Source: Anisodus tanguticus (lineage: Eukaryota > Streptophyta > Magnoliopsida > Solanales > Solanaceae). Taken from it: DNA of 64,000 nucleotides. Made by a program: the position numbers and the translations under genes. Where the stretch lies: NCBI GenBank assembly GCA_034509755.1, contig CM067546.1, positions 31,518,383 through 31,582,382 of the forward strand, given 5' to 3'. The notes under the pieces are model-generated. The model saw only the letters and a program-made list of their open reading frames with translations. It made no database searches and was not told the DNA's origin. The stretch's first letter is position 1. Every line of letters begins with the position of its first letter. Positions 56,533 through 64,000 of the stretch are shown here, piece after piece.

Positions 56533-57009
56533 CAAATATCTAACTATCATCTTATTTTCCAACATATACCAATAATATAAACTATATTTATATATATATA
56601 TATATATAATTATCAAGTAACATTTCAACGAATTTCAACTATCATAATTAGATACAAAAACTCAAAAATATAACATGATTTAAAAAAAATAAGAATACAC
56701 TATAATTCAAATAATATTGGATAATCGTTCAAATTAAATTCTTTTATATTATCTTAACATTTGCTTACTCTATTCCTTCACTGTTTTCTATATAAGAAAA
56801 TTACATGATTCTAAAAATTAAAGTAAATGAATCATGGTCACATCAAATGATTATTTGATGCAACTTACATATCGTAACTACTCTCTTTTTAGTTATCATG
56901 GTTACTAAAAGTAATTGATTTAAAATATTTGTTATTTTTAAAAATTATAAATGTAACTAATTAATGATTTTAACTTTTACTCTTACTCTAATAAATGTTG
57001 AGAGAGATT
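56533..57009. other. AT-rich spacer with TA microsatellite
   Basis: No gene. A (TA)n run lies at about 56588-56608. The segment was the host DNA into which copia IV (left) and copia V (right) inserted. Confidence 0.5.
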
Positions 57010-57382
57010 TGTTAAACAAGAAAATATTCCTGTGATATACACTGAATATACAGAAGTGTATATCACAGAATACGATGGATCTGAGCGACGGTGGCCGGCG
57101 GGCGTGAGTGGGCTCTCGGCAGTGGGCCTCGGCAGTGGCCAACAAGCCCATTCTCGGACAGATTGATGATAATACAATCTTGTATATATGGTATATATAT
57201 TTGTAGTATATTGTAGTGTAAAGGTTACCTTAATTAGTGTTATACACTTACCATAATTGTATAGTTAGAAATATGGTAGAATAAGGATTTAGAAATAGAA
57301 TAGGAATAGGATTCTCCTATTTTGTAACTTGTATAAATACCTTGTCAATTTTTGAAAATAATCAAGGGGATTATTTCTTTTA
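57010..57382 (+). repeat. 5' LTR of copia V
   Basis: 373 bp from TGTTAAACAAG. It contains a TATAAATACC promoter-like box at about 57332-57341 and a near-perfect hairpin near its start. It is longer than the 3' LTR by an extra GACGGTGGCCGGCGGGC stretch and a TAGTATATTG duplication. Confidence 0.88.
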
Positions 57383-57400
57383 TGGTATCAAGAGACTAGG
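57383..57400 (+). other. Primer-binding site of copia V
   Basis: TGGTATCAAGAGACTAGG directly after the LTR. It matches TGGTATCAGAG of the tRNA-iMet complement with one inserted A. Confidence 0.75.
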
Positions 57401-57541
57401 TTTTACAAAAAAAAATTCTCTCCCAAAGTTTTTGTGGACCATTCTCGGCCGAGAAACCCCCCCTCGGGTTTCTCTCCCAAATTTCGTCTTCCGCTCTCAA
57501 AAACCTTTCTTAAATTTCCCCTCCTTCTTTGTTCTTTCAAT

Positions 57542-60500
57542 ATGTCTAAGAACAATTATCATCCTGCCCTCATGGTTTCCAACATCAAGAACTGTATCCC
57601 GATTGTGCATGAGATGGAAAACGTCCAATATGCGACGTGGGCGGAGTTGTTTAAAATACACGCTATCTCTCATCAAGTTATCCATCATATCATTCCTCCC
57701 AATACACCTCGTCCTGTGGAGGATCCTCAATTATGGATTACGCTTGATGCTACCGTTCTCCAGTGGATCTATTCCACTATTTCAGTTGACCTTCTACAAA
57801 CGATTATTGAGCCGGATACCACGGCTATGGCTACTTGGAATATATTGCATGACATATTCCAAGATAACTAACATTCACGTTCCGTCACACTTGAGCAGGA
57901 ATTCTCCCTCGTTCGCATGGAAGATTTTCCTAACGTATCTGCCTATTGCAAGAAACTTAAGGAGTTGGCAGATCAACTCCGTAATGTGGGCGCACCTGTC
58001 ACCAATAATCGTCTGGTTCTACAATTGGTTGCCGGCCTTTCGGAGGCATATAATGGCGTTGGAACTCTCCTACGTCAAATCAGCCCTCTTTCCGCTTTTC
58101 ATCAAGCTTGCTCCATGCTTACTTTGGAAGAAGCCGGTTTGGCTAAAAAGGCGGCTACCGGAGCAAGCCCCGTCGTCATGGTGGCGTCCTCTCCAAGTTC
58201 TTCGAGTTTTGTTAATAATTCGGGCCAAAACCATAATCATGGTGGCGGCAAAAATAATCGTAAGAATAATAACAAAAACCGCGGGGGCAAACGCGGCGGT
58301 TCTGGTGGCGGTTCCGGTGGTCAGCAAGCAGGCGGTGGGCCCAATCTAGGGAACAGTGGCCCACCACCCCCTGGTCCCAGCAGTGGGGCCCATGGCAGTG
58401 GGGGGGGCTGGGGCAGTGGGCCGTGGGCCAGCAACCCTTATAATCCGGCGAGAAATTCCCGGTGGCCGGTGGGGCGCCAACGATTCGAGCCCAACAACCG
58501 GCGGTGGCGGCCCCCGGCGGCGGTGGCCCGGCCTACGGCCCAGTCCGTCACGGACAAGAATTCTTGGGCCCCGACCTCCGCAAGCCCATCATAAGCAGGC
58601 CCCACTCAAACCGATATCGAGGTTGCGATACACACGTTGGGGTTAACTCAACTGGACCCAAATTGGTATATGGACACCGGTGCCACGACTCACATGACTT
58701 CCGAATCAAGTACGCTCTCATCTTATTCCAATTTGAGCACCCCTCGGGGGATAATTGTTGGTAATGGCAGTTTTATTCTAATTCTAGGGTATGGTCAGAA
58801 AACATTGTCTCCCCCCAATCCACCCCTTCTCTTGAAAAATACTTTACATGCTCCTAAATTGATTAAAAATTTAGTGTCTGTCCGAAAGTTCACAACTGAC
58901 AATTCGGTTACCGTTGAATTTGATCCTTTTGGTTTCTCTGTGAAGGATTTCAAGACGGGGAGCCATCTCATGAGGTGTGATAGTAGGGGGGATCTGTATC
59001 CTATCATGCCCGGTTTCAGTCCATCGAGTCCAGCCTTGCCGTCAGTTTTTGCAGCCATCTCTCCTTCCGTGTGGCATGCTCGCCTGGGTCATCCGGGATC
59101 TTCTATTTTATCACTTTTAGATAAAAATAGCTTTATTTCTTGTAAGGGTACGAGTCGTACTCCACTGTGTCAGTCTTGTTCATTAGGAAAAATTGTTAAG
59201 TTGCCATTTGTAGACTCAAATTCTCATAATTCAATGCCATTTGATATTATTCATAGCGACCTATGGACGTCTCCTGTTCTTAGTTCATTGGGTCATCGAT
59301 ATTATGTTCTCTTTTTAGATGATTATTCTAGATTTTTGTGGACGTTTCCAAATGCGAATAAATCACAAGTGTTTTCCGTCTTCATCAAATTTAGAGCGTT
59401 CATTCGTACTCAATTCGAAATAGAAATAAAGAATATTCAATGTGATAATGGGAAAGAGTATGACAATAGGGAGTTTCGGGAATTCTGTGTTAATAATGGG
59501 ATCAATTTTCGATTTTCGTGTCCTCATACATCTTCACAAAATGGGAAGGCCGAACGCAAAATTCGTTCCATAAATAACATTGTCCGAACTCTCTTAATTC
59601 ATGCCTCCATACCTCCATATTTTTGGCACCATGCTCTACAAATGGCCACATATCTTCTTAACATAATTCCGTCTAAAGGCCTGACGTATTCTTCCCCCCT
59701 CCAAATACTGTATAATAAGAACCCTCCTTATGAGCATCTTCGGGTTTTTGGGTTCTTGTGTTTTCCGTTATTCCCATCCACCACAATTAACAAACTTCAG
59801 GCTCGGTCTACCCCGTGTGTATTTTTGGGTTATTCGTCTAATCATCGTGGTTATAAATGCTTTGATTTATCCTCCAATAAAATCATAATTAATCGCCACG
59901 TCATTTTTGATGAATCCCAATTTCCTTTTGCGAAAGCTCATACTCCCGAGCCTCGGTCGTATAATTTTTTGAATGAACAAATATCCCCGTATATTATTCG
60001 GAATTTTTCGGACATCTCCCCGCACCCAAAATCCGCCAGCGGGCCCACTGCCCGCTGGACCCACAGGACCGCCAGCAGCAGCAATTCTAATTACTGGATC
60101 AGTCCCAGCAATTGGGTCGGTCTAGCCCAATTCTGGAACTGGTCCAGTTGATGATTCAGTTTTTCCGATTTGGGCCAGCAGGTCCACTGCCTGCTGGCCA
60201 GTCCGTCCCGACCCCAGAAAATTCCCAAAATTCCCTCAATTCTTCCTCGAGTCATAGATCGGTCACTCGTAGTCAGCGGGGTATTTTTACACCTAAAAGA
60301 CATTTTAATTTACATTATGATGTCTCTAAATCCCCATTGCCCCGCAATCCTGTGTCCGCATTAAATGGCCCTAATTGGAAAATTGCTATCACTGATGAAT
60401 ATAATGCTCTTATTGATAATAATACGTGGGAGTTGGTTCCCCGTCCATATGGTATTAATGTTATCAGGTCTATGTGGATTTTTGCTCATAAGGAGAATTC

Positions 60501-61889
60501 AGATGGGTCATTTGCTCGACGTAAGGCGCGACTTGTGGGTGATGGTAAGACTCTGCAGGTTGGGATAGATTGTGCTGAGACGTTTGGTCCGGTGGTCAAA
60601 CCGGCTACCATTCGCACTGTGCTTAGCTTGGCTCTTTCAAAGACTTGGCCAATTCATCAGTTGGATGTTAAGAATACTTTCCTATATGGTGATCTCAAGG
60701 AAACAATCTATATTCATCAGCCGTTGGGTTTCAAGGACCCAAACCGTCCTCATCATATATGTTTGTTGAAGAAGTCCTTATATGGGCTTAAACAGTCTCT
60801 AAGGGCCTGGTACACGAGGTTTCCTGACTTTGTTTCAACTATTGGGTTCACTCACAGCAAGTCAGATAATTCCTTATTCATCGACCGCCGTGGTTCGTTC
60901 TTGGCCTACATTCTGTTGTATGTGGATGATATCATCTTGACTGCGTCTCTTTCGATGCCTTGCGCCAGTCTATCATGACCATGCTCAGTTCTGAGTTTGC
61001 TATGAAAGACTTAGGGCCTTTGAGTTATTTTTGGGGATTGCCGTCAAGTGTCATTCAGGTGGCTTGTTTTTGTCTCAACGAAAGTATCTTTGTTGAGATC
61101 ATAGAGAGAGGGCGGGATGTCATCCTGTAAGTCCACTTCCACGCCAGTTGATGCAAACCCAAGCGGAGTGCCGCAGCAGGTGCACCTTACGAGAACCCGA
61201 CCCGCTATCGCAGTCTTGCAGGGGCCCTCCAGTATCTTACCTTTACCAGATCGGATATTACGTATGCGGTTCAGCAGGTGTGTTTATTCATGCATAATCC
61301 CAGAGTTGAGCACATGAATGCAATCAAACGCATCATTTGGTATATTCAGGGGACATTGGACTATGGGTTGCACTTGTATCCTTCATCTACATCCACACTT
61401 GTCTCTTACACGGATGCTGATTGGGGTGGTTGTCCCGACACCAGACGGTCGACTTCTGGCTACCGTATGTTCCTTGGCAACAACTTGGTCTCCTGGTCGG
61501 CAAAGCGTCAGGCAACTCTATCACGCTCAAGTGCAGAGGCAGAATATCGACGGGTAGCGAATGTGGTCTCCGAATCATGTTGGCTACGTAATTTGCTTTT
61601 GGAGCTTCATTGACCCATTCAGAAGGCAACGTTGGTATATTGCGATAACATTAGTGCCATCTACCTTTCAGGTAACCCAGTTCAACACCAACGCACCAAG
61701 CATATCGAAATGGACATTCACTTTGTCCGTGAAAAGGTTGCAAAGGGTCACGTTCGCGTATGCCATGTCCCGTCTCGTTATCAAATTGCAGACATCTTTA
61801 CAAAGGGTCTCCCAGCGGTTCTCTTCGAAGATTTTAGGGACAGTCTCAGCGTTCGAAGACCGCCCGCTATGACTGCGGGGGTGTGTTAA
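57542..61889 (+). pseudogene. copia V gag-pol polyprotein
   Basis: ATG at 57542 (MSKNNYHPALMVSNIKN). Gag runs to about 58600. Its C-terminus is Gly/Asn/Arg-rich and has no CCHC knuckle. Protease is NWYMDTGATTHMTS (about 58655-58700, D-T-G intact). Integrase has WHARLGHPG...CQSC, then HSDLW, QCDNGKEYDN and NGKAERKIRS, all catalytic residues kept. RT has QLDVKNTFLYGDLKETIYIH, LYGLKQSLRAW and YVDDIILT. RNase H is YTDADWGGCPDTRRSTSGY and AEAEYRRVANVV. Breaks: in-frame TAA at 57869 and 58592, a frame change within 60112-60151, another near 60950, damage around 61020-61240, and TGA at 61611. Few repairs separate it from an intact frame, consistent with recent insertion. Confidence 0.92.
61874..61883 (+). 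other. Polypurine tract of copia V
   Basis: TGCGGGGGTG immediately before the 3' LTR at 61884; short but G-rich, in the expected place. Confidence 0.6.
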
Positions 61890-62229
61890 ACAAGGAAATA
61901 TTCCTGTGATATACACTGGATATACAGAAGTGTATATCACAGGAATACAGTGGACTGGGCAGCAGTGGGCTCTCGGCAGTGGGCCTCGGCAGTGGCCAAC
62001 AAGCCCATTCTCGGACAGATTGATGATAATACAATCTTGTATATATGGTATATATATTTGTAGTATAAAGGTTACCTTAATTAGTGTTATACACTTACCA
62101 TAATTGTATAGTTAGAATTATGGTAGAATAAGGATTTAGAAATAGAATAGGAATAAGATTCTCCTATTTTGTAACTTGTATAAATACCTTGTCAATTTAT
62201 GAAAATAATCAAGGGGGTTATTTCTTTCG
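61884..62229 (+). repeat. 3' LTR of copia V
   Basis: 346 bp from TGTTAAACAAGG. It carries a perfect 19-bp inverted repeat (61899-61917 and 61929-61947) around an 11-nt loop. The TATAAATACC box recurs at about 62179-62188. Confidence 0.88.
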
Positions 62230-62234
62230 AGATT

Positions 62235-62636
62235 AATATGATGAATGAAAGAATAATATTAAATTGGGATCTAAGACTATAAAGAATAATTTACTTATTC
62301 TTCATATCAATGTTTTCTTAAGAAACATATATAAGGAAAACATAATAACTAAAAAGGCCGAATGGAGTATATAGTTTGGAGTCCGTTGCGTTTTGCACCC
62401 CTAATTTTTATCTTCTTTTGTAATGTGCACCCTATTCTATTTTTTTTTATAATATTAATAATTACACCCTAAACTACTTATTTTCTTGCAAAATAATAAA
62501 AACTACTGTTTCTTAAAAATTCCCAAGAGGGTAAAATAGGAGATGCATTAAGTATTTTCATTCAGATTGAAGTATCTGAATGACACCGCTGACTTCCGTT
62601 CCGCATGTTATCTACTCCTCCTTAATATATGAAAAA
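62235..62636. other. Spacer with short cytosine-rich reiterations
   Basis: No gene. Around 62390-62480, GCACCCCTAATTTT, GCACCCTATTCT and ACACCCTAAACT recur as a loose reiteration of roughly 40 bp. Otherwise AT-rich. Confidence 0.4.
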
Positions 62637-63144
62637 CTAGTGTATTTGCCCGCGTTTCACGCGATCATAAAAAACTTCTCTTATAGTTACAAATAAGTAC
62701 AAAATCATATTTTTAATAGATTCAATGGAAAACATAAAAAATAAAAAATCCGTAGATAAATTGAATACACTAATAAACATTAATAATCCCCCACATTCTG
62801 TCAAAACTATCTGTTTCTACAAAGTAAATGAAAATGTAAACTAACATGCTAATAAGTATAAAAAAGCATCAAATATCTGTGTCAAATTATAAAAATGGAA
62901 TAGAAAACTCTTTTTCCTTAGATTCTGAACAATAGGTGATACAGTGAGATAAACTTAACTTTATATTACAATCGAATCACATACAAATTTGACGAAGATA
63001 ACCCGCATGAATCAACTCTCAATCTTCAAAATTTAAAGAAAGAAGCATAAGTGAATCCACTGACTGTTATACCATGTCAAGATTTAGTACTTGAATAATA
63101 AAATTCACATCAGAGAAGATATTTTGAGAAAGAAAACATCTGAA

Positions 63145-63210
63145 GGGAGTAGTTGTCTATCCAAAGCAATGATGAGACCATGATGAAGAGCTTGTAATTC
63201 TGCATGAAGA
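63145..63210 (-). pseudogene. RNase H-like scrap (non-LTR type)
   Basis: The minus strand reads NSPLHAELQALHHGLIIALD, which resembles the AE-L-AL--GL motif of plant RVT_3/RNase H domains from LINEs or host RNase H-like genes. Only about 25 codons are present. It is joined to copia sequence of the opposite strand. Confidence 0.5.
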
Positions 63211-63259
63211 GGGGAATTAGCATAAACCTTACTGTTAAAACCAATAACCCAATCTACTG

Positions 63260-63535
63260 TGTGTTCTTAGGTGACAATCTTATTTCGTGGTCTGCCTGTG
63301 ATAACATAACTGCGGTCTACTTATCTCATAACCCGGTTCAGCAGAGAACCAAGCACATTGAGATAGATATACATTTTGTTTGTGAGAATGTTGCTATAGG
63401 TCATGTTAAGGTGTTGCGTGTGCCTTTTTCGTATTAATATGCATATATTTTCACTAAGGGGCTTCCTCGGCAGATGTTCATCGACTTCAGATCCAGTCAC
63501 AGCGTCCGGCCTCCTTCCAATCCGACTGAGGGGGG
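63260..63535 (+). pseudogene. copia RNase H 3' end
   Basis: Translates to FLGDNLISWSACDN, then ITAVYLSHNPVQQRTKHIEI, DIHFVCENVAIGHVKVLRVP, and IFTKGLPRQMF: the C-terminal end of a copia RNase H. An internal stretch after SWSA is missing and a stop follows FSY. It ends with SVRPPSNPTEGG and a GAGGGGGG polypurine run, then the LTR. It is related to copia V but not the same family. Confidence 0.75.
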
Positions 63536-63688
63536 TAATAGTGAATATTACTATATATTCTGTAATTAATATTTGTGTGTAATTATGGTAATATAGATCC
63601 TTATTCGATTAGGATTCAACATTGTATACACTATATTTATTTGTATTAATGAGAAAGACTCCCCTATGAAGATTAATACAATCTTACA
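63536..63688 (+). repeat. 3' LTR fragment of a sixth copia family
   Basis: Follows the polypurine run at 63528-63535. Starts near TAATAGTGAATATTAC and ends near CAATCTTACA, about 150 bp, AT-rich. No partner LTR is present in the window. Confidence 0.5.
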
Positions 63689-63794
63689 ATACCATGTCAA
63701 GATTTAGTACTTGAATAATAAAATTCACATCAGACAAGATATTTTGAGACAGAAAACATCTGAAAATTTTCATATATTTTTGTGTGTAAAGAAT

Positions 63795-64000
63795 AAGGCT
63801 GGCCAGTGGGCCGGGACGACCCGACCCCGTCCCGACCCCGCCCCGGTCCCGACCCGACCCCGCTCTAAAAAAAAAAAAAAAAAAAAAATTTAACGGGGGC
63901 GGGACTCGAACTCGGGACGGGACGATGTCTCGTCCCGCCAGACCCGAGCCCGCCCCAGGCCCGCCGGACCCGAGCCCGCCCCGAGCCCGTCCCGACCCCG
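63795..64000 (+). mobile_element. hAT copy 3, left end (runs off window)
   Basis: AAGGCTGGCCAGTGGGCCGG matches the terminal inverted repeat of copy 2, followed by CCCGACCCCG-type subterminal repeats, an A-rich run at about 63868-63890 and more GC repeats to the window end. Transposase would lie beyond 64000, if present. Confidence 0.75.

Larger units (their letters stand above)
57010..62229 (+). mobile_element. Ty1/copia element V, best preserved
   Basis: A 5.2-kb + strand copia element. LTRs 57010-57382 and 61884-62229, perfect 5-bp duplication AGATT (57005-57009 and 62230-62234). The primer site TGGTATCAAGAGAC follows the 5' LTR and a polypurine tract (about 61874-61883) precedes the 3' LTR. 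The terminal CA of the LTRs has mutated (TA at left, CG at right). I count about eight substitutions plus a few indels between the LTRs, fewer than for other elements here, so this is likely the youngest insertion. Confidence 0.92.
63069..63764. repeat. 76-bp direct duplication flanking a filler insertion
   Basis: 63069-63144 and 63689-63764 are the same 76-bp segment (ATACCATGTCAAGATTTAG... to ...AACATCTGAA) with two mismatches. Copy A of the repeat carries this segment once (about 46295-46370), so the doubled state here is derived and tied to the insert between them. Confidence 0.85.
62637..63790 (-). mobile_element. Helitron-like repeat, copy B (interrupted)
   Basis: On the minus strand the 3' terminus is a GC hairpin (CGCGT-TTC-ACGCG, 62651-62663), about ten bases, then CTAG (62637-62640) followed by T, the classical Helitron 3' architecture. 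62637-63144 aligns with copy A. At 63145 a foreign insert begins; the Helitron sequence resumes at about 63689 and fades by 63790. Non-coding, therefore non-autonomous. The 5' TC terminus is not identifiable. Confidence 0.6.

Noticed and set aside
58070..58646. Overlapping ORFs in other frames of the copia V gag tail
   Set aside because: GC-rich repeats keep several frames open; only the frame continuous with gag and protease is supported.

Overview
This is a repeat-dominated stretch of plant nuclear DNA. Spliceable introns, several LTR retrotransposon lineages primed by initiator tRNA-Met, RTE-type LINEs, a hAT family and MITEs all point to a higher plant. Gypsy LTRs opening with TGTCACGACCC and the style of the LINE 3' ends suggest a nightshade relative (Solanaceae); the family assignment is inference. 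I see no rRNA, tRNA or CRISPR array.

The only host gene I can support is a three-exon AOP-type 2-oxoglutarate/Fe(II) dioxygenase on the + strand (exons 10962-11326, 11752-12082, 20697-20942; 313 aa). Its iron and 2-oxoglutarate ligands are intact. It is wrapped in transposons: a 5'-truncated hAT copy ends 38 bp before its TATA box, an antisense copia element sits in its 8.6-kb second intron, and a MITE starts 12 bp after its poly(A) signal.

Layout: 1-~4700, gypsy I (minus, cut by the window edge). 4700-9338, AT-rich DNA with MITE remnants and a 41-bp tandem repeat. 9339-10844, hAT copy 1. 10962-20942, the dioxygenase gene with copia I (12164-19498). 21013-21427, MITE. 21513-28218, copia II, which contains hAT copy 2 (in one LTR) and a LINE fragment. 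28930-38765, an RTE LINE split by gypsy II (29499-37659). 38983-45577, copia III. 45874-46675, Helitron-like ends. 46681-56532, copia IV, with an extra ORF after pol. 57010-62229, copia V, the best preserved element. 62637-63790, a second Helitron-like copy carrying a composite insertion flanked by a 76-bp duplication. 63795-64000, the start of a third hAT copy.

No element looks autonomous: every reading frame has stops, frameshifts or lost catalytic residues. The informative content is the order of insertions (TSDs and empty sites readable by eye) and how transposons bracket one apparently intact gene. I found no convincing new multi-gene system. The best leads are the accessory ORF of copia IV, the duplication-flanked filler insertion near 63 kb, and the transposon-framed dioxygenase.
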